DNA of 64,000 nt from XYD12-FULL-36-8 sp964391015. GTDB lineage: Bacteria > Bacteroidota > Ignavibacteria > Ignavibacteriales > Ignavibacteriaceae. The stretch is from positions 1 through 64,000 of the forward strand of contig CAYMKU010000010.1 in the NCBI GenBank assembly GCA_964391015.1, written 5' to 3'. The notes under the pieces were generated by a model. The model had not been told where the DNA came from, did not search any database, and saw nothing but the letters and a program-made list of their open reading frames with translations. The position numbers were made by a program, and so were the translations under genes. Positions 16,375-23,706 of the stretch are shown here, piece after piece (the stretch's first letter is position 1; each line of letters starts with the position of its first letter).

Positions 16375-17426
16375 GTCAAGCTATATCTCTTTGCGGCAAC
16401 GTAAAGAACTTTATTGATCATTTCATTATAACTTAATCCGGATGTTCGTGCTGCTTTGGGAAAACAAGAATTATCTTCGGGGTTTGGAAGAATTCCTGGG
16501 AGGGGATTTACTTCAATAATATTTGGGATATTATTTTTATCAAGACGTAAATCAATTCGTGACCAGTCTCTGCATCTAAGAATCTTGTACGTTTTTAATA
16601 CCGTCTCTTTAATTCTGTTTTCAAGTTTTGTATCGAGTTCAGCAGGACAGCTAAAAACATTTAATGGTTTTTCGCGGGTATCCAAAATCCATTTCGCTTC
16701 ATAAGAATAAATTGGAATAAAATTATCGGGGAAATCTTTGTAAGCAATTTCAACAATTGGAAGAATTTCTGCATCACCATCATTTCCAATGACTGCTGCC
16801 GTAAACTCTCTACCCGGTAAAAATTCTTCGACTAGAACAGGCTGGCTATATTCATTTAAAATTCTTTCTACTTCATAATATAAATCTTTTTCGGTTTGCA
16901 CGAATGAAGAAGAATAAATTCCTTTACTTGATCCTTCACCAACTGGTTTTGCCATAAGCGGGAAATCTAAGCTTATGTTTTTTAATTGTTCTATCTGGTC
17001 AATAACTATAAAACCTGCATTTGGAATTTTGTAGTGGGATAAAATTTCTTTTGTGCGTGACTTATCCAAACAAATTGAAAGTGTTAAAGGGTCAGAACCA
17101 CTGTAAGGAATATTTAGCATATCAAGAATCGCAGGAATTTGTGCTTCTCGACTGATTCCATTAAAACCTTCGGCAATATTAAATACAATATCACATTTCG
17201 AGTTTTTTAATTTTTCGTATGCATTGTCATCAGCTTCGATTAATTCGACAGTATGGAATGTTTCTATTGCGTCTTTTACTGTGTTGATGGTTTCCCAAGT
17301 ATCCCATTCTGCAAATGTGTCGGTTGGTTTTTGAAGTTGTGCGTTGGAATTGTTTTGGAGAACAGACACTTCTTCGGTGAAAGTACCGCTTTCTGGTTTG
17401 ACATTGAATGTAAGAGCGACGTTCAG
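16371..17426 (-). CDS. D-Ala-D-Ala-ligase-like ATP-grasp enzyme A (non-canonical start)
   Basis: Second ATP-grasp ligase of the unit, first in transcription order. Signatures include NIAEGFNGISREAQIPA, the ATP-binding PLMAKPVGEGSSKGI, VEEFLPGREFTAAVIG and the metal site RIDLRLDKNNIPNIIEVNPLPG. The first standard start is a GTG at 17369, but the conserved family N-terminus (LNVALTFNVKPE) is encoded just upstream in the same frame. No ATG, GTG or TTG exists between the in-frame TGA at 17468-17466 and 17369. A CTG at 17426 puts the initiator exactly where relatives have Met; an ATT at 17453 lies 7 nt after an AGGAG. A 1-nt frameshift from the ATG at 17434 is the other option. The boundary is therefore uncertain, the gene itself is not. 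Confidence 0.82.
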   Translation of the reverse strand: MNVALTFNVKPESGTFTEEVSVLQNNSNAQLQKPTDTFAEWDTWETINTVKDAIETFHTVELIEADDNAYEKLKNSKCDIVFNIAEGFNGISREAQIPAILDMLNIPYSGSDPLTLSICLDKSRTKEILSHYKIPNAGFIVIDQIEQLKNISLDFPLMAKPVGEGSSKGIYSSSFVQTEKDLYYEVERILNEYSQPVLVEEFLPGREFTAAVIGNDGDAEILPIVEIAYKDFPDNFIPIYSYEAKWILDTREKPLNVFSCPAELDTKLENRIKETVLKTYKILRCRDWSRIDLRLDKNNIPNIIEVNPLPGILPNPEDNSCFPKAARTSGLSYNEMINKVLYVAAKRYSLT

Positions 17427-17460
17427 TCGAGCATCACCGAAAAAAGATAAAATAAAAATT

Positions 17461-17465
17461 CTCCT
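17461..17465 (-). promoter_or_regulatory. Shine-Dalgarno AGGAG upstream of ATP-grasp gene A
   Basis: AGGAG on the minus strand. It is 7 nt from an in-frame ATT (17453) and about 34 nt from the CTG at 17426, and far from the first GTG (17369). It argues that translation begins upstream of the GTG. Confidence 0.5.
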
Positions 17466-17598
17466 TCAAAATTTTTCTTGCAAATATAACTATTAAAAAA
17501 AAAATTACAATAAATTTTAAGAACGAAGTCGCGAATAGAATCGTTGAAAAAATTTTCGCTAAAGAAAAATTTTATTGTCTATCTAAATTTCATTTAAA

Positions 17599-17672
17599 AA
17601 ATATTTATAAGCAACAAAAATATTTTGCTTGTGATGATGAAAATATTTTTAAGGAGAGAGAAATATTTTTAA
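17599..17672. repeat. Four spaced AAATATTT palindromes
   Basis: The octamer AAATATTT begins at 17599, 17618, 17641 and 17661, with spacings of 19, 23 and 20 bp; the last two copies extend to AAATATTTTTAA. They lie upstream of the ATP-grasp/GNAT/kamA unit and just past the end of recG. Spacing near two helical turns could suit a DNA-binding protein, but in such AT-rich DNA it may be chance. Confidence 0.35.
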
Positions 17673-17676
17673 ATGA

Positions 17677-19890
17677 TTAAGCGATGCTTGCGTACTTTAG
17701 ATTTTTATGATAATGCCGCAGCAAATTATTTCTAATAATTAAGTTGGAATTTTGTTCGAGACGCGGGTCATTTTCTATAATGTGGAAAGCAGATTTTTTC
17801 GCATCGAGTAAAATCTCTGTATCTTGAATAATGTTAATATGTCTCAATTCAGGGAAACCGCTTTGCTTTGGTCCGAAAATATCTCCAGGACCCCTCAGTT
17901 TCAAATCAATCTCTGCAATTTTAAATCCGTCGAGATGTTTAGTCATTGCTTGAAGTCTAACAATCGCTTTAAATTTATCAAGCTGTGCTGGTGACAGATA
18001 ATCAGTTTCTAATTTTAATTTTTGGTTTACAGTTGCAAGTTCATCTTTTGTAGTTAAGATGCAGTAAGCTTGCTTATTTCCTCTGCCGACTCTGCCTCGC
18101 AACTGGTGGAGCTGTGATAATCCGAACCGATGAGCATCATTAATCAAAATTATATTTGCATCAGGAACATCAATGCCAACCTCGATAACAGTTGTGGAAA
18201 CAAGGACATCAATTTTTTTTTCAAGAAATTGAAACATCACTTCTTCTTTTTCCTGCCAACTCATTCTGCCATGAATTAATCCGATATTTAAGTCGGGAAG
18301 AAAGTCATTTTGTAATTTATCGAAATAAGTTTCTGCGGCTTTCAACTCAAGCTTTTCAGATTCTCCAACAAGAGGATAAACAATAAAAGATTGATAACCA
18401 TACTTTTTCTTTTCATAAATAAATTTGTAAATGTCTTTAAGTTTGCTATCTCCTCGTAAAAATGTTTTTATAGGAATTCTATTCTTTGGCATTTCATCAA
18501 TAATAGAATTATCAAGGTCACCGTAAACCGTCATAGATAATGTGCGAGGAATCGGAGTTGCGCTCATAATTAAAACATGAGGCGTTTTTCCTTTTGCAAG
18601 CAATCTTCCCCTTTGAGCAACCCCAAAGCGATGTTGCTCATCAATCACTGCTAATCCTAAATTTCTTAAGTTTACTTTTTCTTCGAATAAGGCATGAGTC
18701 CCAACGATAATATCAGCCTCTTGAAGCTCAATGCTTTCAAGTTTTTGTTCTCTAATGGATTTATTTTGCCCGCCGATAAGCAAAGTAACTTTTATTTCTT
18801 TATTTGGATAAACTTCATTAAACTTCTTCATCATACGAGAAATAGTTTTTGCATGCTGATCTGCTAAAATTTCTGTGGGAACCATCAAAACAGCTTGGTA
18901 ACCATTGTCGACAGCAATAAGCATTGCAATTAGCGCAACAATTGTCTTTCCACTTCCAACATCACCTTGCAGAAGACGGTTCATAGGAAAGGGTTGCATC
19001 AAATCATTTTTTATTTCGCCCAGAACTCTCAACTGTGCATCAGTAAGTTTAAATGGTAAGGTTTTTAAGAAGTCTGTAATCAAATTTGTTCTTGTACTAA
19101 ATGGATATCCTTCAAATTTTCTTTTATAATTTTGTTTTCGCAAAGCGACAAGGGTTTCAAGATAAAAAGCCTCCTCGAATTTAAATCGCTTTGAAGCAAA
19201 AAATAATTTTTCTTTATCTTCTGGGAAATGAAAATTTCTGACAGCATCAATTATTCCTAAAAGATTGTAAGTTTCTAAAAGTTTTGGAGGAATGGTTTCG
19301 CTTAGCAGTTCAACATAATTTTCTACGGCATTGTTTAGAATTTTCCTTAAGCTTAAATCACCGAGGTTTGTTATTCTTAATTCTTTTGGGATTCTATAGA
19401 ACGGAATAATTTTTCCCGTATTAAGAAAACTAAAGGATTCATCTTCTGTAATCCTGTCGAAGTCGGGGTGGGTGAATTGAAGATTGCCATATTTAGATAG
19501 CGATGCTTTACCGGAAATGGCGAAGGTGTTCCCAACATTAAAGATTTCGGAAAAATATTTTATACCCTGAAACCAGACACATTCAAAATATCCTGATGCA
19601 TCGCGGAATTGTACTTTTAATATTTCTTTACGATGAAAATATCTTTTCTCTTTATCTTCGACTTTTCCAATGATTGTAAGTTCACCTTCATATCCATTAA
19701 TTAAATATCCATAAGCTTTTACAGCCGAGAGAGTTGTTGTTCGATCAAGGTGACGCGAGGGGAAATAGAAAAGTAGATCTCGAATAGTCTCGATTTGAAT
19801 CTTTCTAAACGATTCGGCTCTCTTAGGTCCAATCGATTTGAGGTATTGAATAGATTGATTTAGGGGGTTACTTTTTTCTTGTGTTGCCAT
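17677..19890 (-). CDS. recG: ATP-dependent DNA helicase RecG
   Basis: Reverses stalled replication forks and processes Holliday junctions. The 737-residue protein has the N-terminal wedge/OB domain (about 60-150), then a DEAD-type helicase core with Walker A GDVGSGKT (309-316), MVPTEILADQH, the DEQH box (417-420), SATPIPRTL and the C-terminal RGRVGRGNKQAYC motif VI followed by the TRD-like LRGPGDIFGPKQSGFP. Length is slightly above the E. coli protein and normal for this group. It is preceded by a 130-bp gap with no hairpin and followed by the AT-rich leader of the ATP-grasp unit. Confidence 0.97.
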   Translation of the reverse strand: MATQEKSNPLNQSIQYLKSIGPKRAESFRKIQIETIRDLLFYFPSRHLDRTTTLSAVKAYGYLINGYEGELTIIGKVEDKEKRYFHRKEILKVQFRDASGYFECVWFQGIKYFSEIFNVGNTFAISGKASLSKYGNLQFTHPDFDRITEDESFSFLNTGKIIPFYRIPKELRITNLGDLSLRKILNNAVENYVELLSETIPPKLLETYNLLGIIDAVRNFHFPEDKEKLFFASKRFKFEEAFYLETLVALRKQNYKRKFEGYPFSTRTNLITDFLKTLPFKLTDAQLRVLGEIKNDLMQPFPMNRLLQGDVGSGKTIVALIAMLIAVDNGYQAVLMVPTEILADQHAKTISRMMKKFNEVYPNKEIKVTLLIGGQNKSIREQKLESIELQEADIIVGTHALFEEKVNLRNLGLAVIDEQHRFGVAQRGRLLAKGKTPHVLIMSATPIPRTLSMTVYGDLDNSIIDEMPKNRIPIKTFLRGDSKLKDIYKFIYEKKKYGYQSFIVYPLVGESEKLELKAAETYFDKLQNDFLPDLNIGLIHGRMSWQEKEEVMFQFLEKKIDVLVSTTVIEVGIDVPDANIILINDAHRFGLSQLHQLRGRVGRGNKQAYCILTTKDELATVNQKLKLETDYLSPAQLDKFKAIVRLQAMTKHLDGFKIAEIDLKLRGPGDIFGPKQSGFPELRHINIIQDTEILLDAKKSAFHIIENDPRLEQNSNLIIRNNLLRHYHKNLKYASIA

Positions 19891-20020
19891 AGCTAAAAAT
19901 AAATCAAGGAAAAAGTAATTACAATGATTATGAAAAAAATTGATAAAAATTTAAATTACTCTAAGTATATATGAATTGAAATTTCGGTCGGGAGGACAAA
20001 TGAGGCGCGTAATAGTTGTT

Positions 20021-21016
20021 TTATTCCATCTTCATATCGCGAGTCATCAAATCGTTTGTTGCCTTGACAGGATCCTTGTCTTCAAATAAAATTTTATAAA
20101 CTTCAGTTGTAATAGGGGTTTCTACATTATTTTTTTTCGCTAACTGAGAAGCTGAGCGTGATGTTTCAACTCCCTCGGCAACCATATCCATAGATTTTAA
20201 AACCTCTTTCAATTTTTTACCGGCGCCAATTTGTTCGCCAACATATCTATTCCGACTATGTTTGCTCATGCATGTAACAATTAAATCTCCCATACCTGAT
20301 AAGCCAGCGAAAGTTTCTGGTTCTGCACCCATTGCGATACCGAGACGAGAAATTTCTGCAATTCCTCGCGTCATTATTGCCGCTTTTGTGTTATCGCCAA
20401 ACTTAGCTCCATCAATAATTCCTGCGCCGATTGCAATTACATTTTTGAAAGCTCCACCTAACTCGACACCAAGTATGTCTTTAGATGAATAAACTCTAAA
20501 ATAAGATGTAATAAATGATGATTGTATAGTTCTGGATGTATCAATATCTTTTGATGCGGCAACAACTGCAGTAGGAATTCGTTTGCTCACTTCTTCTGCA
20601 TGACTTGGACCAGATAAAACCCCAATTTGGGAATCATCTAATTCAGGAAAAACGTCCTTTAACATTTGAGACATTGTCATCAAAGATTTTATTTCAATAC
20701 CTTTTGCAACACTAACAAGAATGGAATTTTTTAGATCCGAATAGTCTGCTTTTTTTATTACGCTTCTTAAAAATTGTGAAGGAACCGCAAGAATGATTAA
20801 GTTCATCTTCGCAGTGGATTCTTTAAAGTAGTGTGTAATTGTAATTTCTTCGGGAATCTTTATGCCTGGGAGATAAATTTCATTTTCTCGTTTTTTGTTT
20901 AAAAGCTTTGCATAATCTTTTTTATATTCCCAGAGGGTAACTTTGTGGCCATTGTAGTGCAGAATTATCGCAAGGGTTGTTCCCCAGCCGCCTGCGCCGA
21001 GCACAGAAATGTTCAT
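20021..21016 (-). CDS. gpsA: Glycerol-3-phosphate dehydrogenase [NAD(P)+]
   Basis: Makes sn-glycerol-3-phosphate from dihydroxyacetone phosphate for phospholipid synthesis. The Rossmann loop is GAGGWGTTLA (residues 7-16); the catalytic lysine region is GVELGGAFKNVIAIGAG and the dehydrogenase motif LSGMGDLIVTCMSKHSRN follows. Length (331 aa) is normal. The gene begins 12 nt after plsY stops, so the two consecutive enzymes of phospholipid synthesis form a unit. Confidence 0.97.
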   Translation of the reverse strand: MNISVLGAGGWGTTLAIILHYNGHKVTLWEYKKDYAKLLNKKRENEIYLPGIKIPEEITITHYFKESTAKMNLIILAVPSQFLRSVIKKADYSDLKNSILVSVAKGIEIKSLMTMSQMLKDVFPELDDSQIGVLSGPSHAEEVSKRIPTAVVAASKDIDTSRTIQSSFITSYFRVYSSKDILGVELGGAFKNVIAIGAGIIDGAKFGDNTKAAIMTRGIAEISRLGIAMGAEPETFAGLSGMGDLIVTCMSKHSRNRYVGEQIGAGKKLKEVLKSMDMVAEGVETSRSASQLAKKNNVETPITTEVYKILFEDKDPVKATNDLMTRDMKME

Positions 21017-21028
21017 CAGATAATAGTT

Positions 21029-21691
21029 TTATTTCTTTTTAGAAAAACTGATTTTGCTTTCACTGCCGTTTAATAAACGAATTACATTTTTTCTGTGAGT
21101 ATAGATTACTAAAAAGGCAGTGAAAATTACGAATGGTAGCAGTGTATTATAATTTGGAATATCAACGTTAAAAACGTTTTCACGAACAATTAAGGTGAGA
21201 GGAACTGCAACAGCCCCTGCAAGTGAACCAAGTGAAACATATCGTGATAAAGTAACAACAACAATAAAAACGCCAATTGCGACAAGCATATCAACCGTGA
21301 CAATCATTAAAAGCATTCCAAGCGCAGTTGCAATTCCTTTGCCGCCCTTGAAATCGGCAAACACTGTCCAGATATGTCCGATTACAGCAGAAATTCCCGC
21401 GATAATTTGAACAAGAGTAAAATCATCAAAAGGAGTGGCATTTTCAAAAGGCATTGAACCATAATGTAATCTTGCAACAACAACAACCGCAAGAACTCCT
21501 TTTAGTGCATCGAGTAAAATAACCAGCACACCGTGTTTCCATCCGAGAACACGCATAACATTTGTTCCACCCGCATTGCCGCTTCCGTGCTCGCGAATAT
21601 CTATACCTTTAGCTACCTTGCTTATAATTATGCTTGTTGGTATTGAGCCGATTAGGTATGAAAGAATTATTATGGTTGTTAAAAGATACAT
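21029..21691 (-). CDS. plsY: Glycerol-3-phosphate acyltransferase PlsY
   Basis: Integral inner-membrane enzyme that moves an acyl group from acyl-phosphate to glycerol-3-phosphate. The 220-residue protein has about five to seven hydrophobic helices and the three cytoplasmic motifs: YLIGSIPTSIIISK near the N-terminus, GSGNAGGTNVMRVLG (about 37-51) and FKGGKGIATALG (about 113-124). It is followed within 12 nt by gpsA, its substrate-supplying enzyme. Confidence 0.97.
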   Translation of the reverse strand: MYLLTTIIILSYLIGSIPTSIIISKVAKGIDIREHGSGNAGGTNVMRVLGWKHGVLVILLDALKGVLAVVVVARLHYGSMPFENATPFDDFTLVQIIAGISAVIGHIWTVFADFKGGKGIATALGMLLMIVTVDMLVAIGVFIVVVTLSRYVSLGSLAGAVAVPLTLIVRENVFNVDIPNYNTLLPFVIFTAFLVIYTHRKNVIRLLNGSESKISFSKKK

Positions 21692-21828
21692 CTATTTTGA
21701 AATCAATAATTTTGTTGCGACAAAGTAAAAAGATTAAATTAAAAACACAATTAAAATCTTAATAAAATTAGTGCCAAAAGTCATTTATTTAGATGCCAAA
21801 ATTGAATTTAAGATTCTATTGACTGAAC

Positions 21829-22500
21829 TCAGAACAATTTTCGCAATAAACTAACATCATCTACAGTTGTAATTTTAAGATTTTTTGTTGATCCTTCAAC
21901 AATGGTAATCTTTATTCCTAAATTTTTTATAAGCATTGATTCATCTGTTGCATAAAAATTTGAGACATATGCTATTTTCATTGCTTTCATCAAATCCTTG
22001 TACCTAAAAACCTGGGGAGTCTGGACATAATAAACATTTTCTCGAGCGATGTATGATTCAACAATATCTGTGCCCGTAATTAGAGTATCTTTTGCTTTGA
22101 TGCAAACAAGTGCATTTCCTTTTTTACCTGCAGTTATGATTGAGTTCGTAAGTATTTTTTGCGTGAGTAGCGGTCGAGCAGCATCATGAACTGCCACCAA
22201 ATCATTTTTATCAGCATCAATGGCATGTAATGCATTATAAACTGAATCCTGTCTCTCTTTACCACCATTAACAATCTGGCTAATCTTAGTCAGCTTATAT
22301 TTTTTTTTGATTTTTTTTAATAAATCAAAGTAGTCTGAATGTGCGGCAATAATTATTTCATCAATTAACTTATTTTTTTGAAATACATCCAGAGTATGGG
22401 CAATCAGTTCTTTACCATTAAACTTTAGGTATTGCTTGGGTACCGAAAACCCGCTACGGTTACCTTTTCCTGCTGCAGGGATTATAGCAAAAGTTCTCAT
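21829..22500 (-). CDS. ispD: 2-C-methyl-D-erythritol 4-phosphate cytidylyltransferase
   Basis: Non-mevalonate isoprenoid pathway enzyme that makes CDP-methylerythritol from MEP and CTP. The 223-residue protein begins with the nucleotide-binding AIIPAAGKGNRSGFSVPKQY, has GGKERQDSVYNAL, VAVHDAARPLLT and a C-terminal ATDESMLIK region, all family hallmarks. Its start overlaps the queA stop by 4 nt, which shows co-translation with queA. It marks the organism as using the MEP pathway. Confidence 0.96.
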   Translation of the reverse strand: MRTFAIIPAAGKGNRSGFSVPKQYLKFNGKELIAHTLDVFQKNKLIDEIIIAAHSDYFDLLKKIKKKYKLTKISQIVNGGKERQDSVYNALHAIDADKNDLVAVHDAARPLLTQKILTNSIITAGKKGNALVCIKAKDTLITGTDIVESYIARENVYYVQTPQVFRYKDLMKAMKIAYVSNFYATDESMLIKNLGIKITIVEGSTKNLKITTVDDVSLLRKLF

Positions 22501-23531
22501 AGAATTAGCATTGCATCGCCATAGCTTAGAAGCTTGTAGTTTTCTTTCAATGCACGTTTATAAGCTCGCATAGTTAAATCTAAACCTGTGAATGCCGAAA
22601 TAAGCATAAGCAAAGTAGATTCGGGATAATGAAAATTGGTTATTAATTTATCAACAACTTTAAAATCGTATGGCGGATAAATAAATTTATCTGTCCATCC
22701 GCGGTTTGGTTTTACTAATCCATCCGCCGTTACACTTGTTTCAAGTGCCCTGGCCGTACTTGTTCCTATAACAAAAACATTGTGCTTGTTCAGAATAGAT
22801 TTATTAATTATCTCAGCAGACTTTAAAGAAATTTCATAGAATTCAGAATCCATTTTGTGTTTTGTCAAATCTTCAACTTCGACAGGTCTAAATGATCCTA
22901 GTCCTATGTGAAGAACAACAGGGACAATTTGAATTCCCTTCTTTTCAATTTTGCTTAGAAGTTTTGTAGTGAAATGTAAACCCGCAGTCGGTGCGGCAAC
23001 AGCGCCATCAATTTTTGCAAAAACAGTTTGATAATCTTCTTTGTCAGATTTTTCAGGTTCTCGCTTTATGTAGGGAGGGAGCGGTGTTACTCCAATTTTT
23101 TCAACTGCCCTGTAAATGTTTCCAGGTTGATTGAATCGAACCGTTCTTCCACGAGAGGTCGTGTTATCAATTACTTCACACCAGAGTTTGTCGTTAAAAT
23201 AAATTTTATTACCAATACGGACTTTTCTTGCTGGGTCAACAATTACATCCCAAATGTATTCGTCGGCATTTAATTCTCTCAGAAGAAAGACCTCTATCTT
23301 TGCATTTGTCTTTTCCTTTTTACCGAATAGTCTTGCCTGGAACACTCTTGTTTCGTTTACAACCATAACATCGCCCTTTTGCATATAGTCAACCACATCG
23401 CTAAATCTTTTCGATTCGATTTCCTCATTTGCCCGGTTAATTACCATCAGCTTTGCTTTGTCTCTTGGAGATGCTGGATATTTAGCTATTTGGTTTTTTG
23501 GCAGATTGTACTTGAAATCTGATAATTTCAT
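22497..23531 (-). CDS. queA: S-adenosylmethionine:tRNA ribosyltransferase-isomerase
   Basis: Adds the ribosyl part of SAM to preQ1 in tRNA to form epoxyqueuosine. The 344-residue protein starts MKLSDFKYNLPKNQIAKYPA, typical of QueA, and has VNETRVFQARLFG, GAVAAPTAGLHFT and the C-terminal NFHYPESTLLMLISAF. It forms a 4-nt overlapping pair with ispD. QueC and QueF, earlier steps of the same pathway, are encoded elsewhere in this window (39942-41029). Confidence 0.97.
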   Translation of the reverse strand: MKLSDFKYNLPKNQIAKYPASPRDKAKLMVINRANEEIESKRFSDVVDYMQKGDVMVVNETRVFQARLFGKKEKTNAKIEVFLLRELNADEYIWDVIVDPARKVRIGNKIYFNDKLWCEVIDNTTSRGRTVRFNQPGNIYRAVEKIGVTPLPPYIKREPEKSDKEDYQTVFAKIDGAVAAPTAGLHFTTKLLSKIEKKGIQIVPVVLHIGLGSFRPVEVEDLTKHKMDSEFYEISLKSAEIINKSILNKHNVFVIGTSTARALETSVTADGLVKPNRGWTDKFIYPPYDFKVVDKLITNFHYPESTLLMLISAFTGLDLTMRAYKRALKENYKLLSYGDAMLIL

Positions 23532-23600
23532 TTGCAGATACCTCTAATTAAATTATAAAATTTTCTAAGAGCCATTTTACAGTAAATATAGATGTCATGC

Positions 23601-23678
23601 TGGCTTGTCCCATTATAGCAGGACAGGCTAAACGTGAATCATTTTTTAATAGTCAGTCTTCGACAGGCTCAAACTGAC
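23601..23678. repeat. Two REP-like palindromes between ppdK and queA
   Basis: First hairpin: arms 23601-23610 and 23621-23630 (TGGCTTGTCC / GGACAGGCTA) pair over 10 bp with two G-U pairs as RNA. Second: outer arms GTCAGT (23652) and ACTGAC (23673) flank CGACAGGCTC. The AGGCT/ACAGG words are shared by both. They could terminate ppdK transcripts on the minus strand, or be remnants of a dispersed palindromic element. Confidence 0.5.
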
Positions 23679-23706
23679 CGTTCGATTCTGCAATTTGGCT
23701 CTTTAA

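Noticed and set aside
20000..20089. 29-codon plus-strand frame with a good GGAGG-type ribosome binding site
   Set aside because: It lies mostly inside gpsA on the other strand, encodes no recognisable sequence, and the ribosome-binding-like stretch is probably chance.
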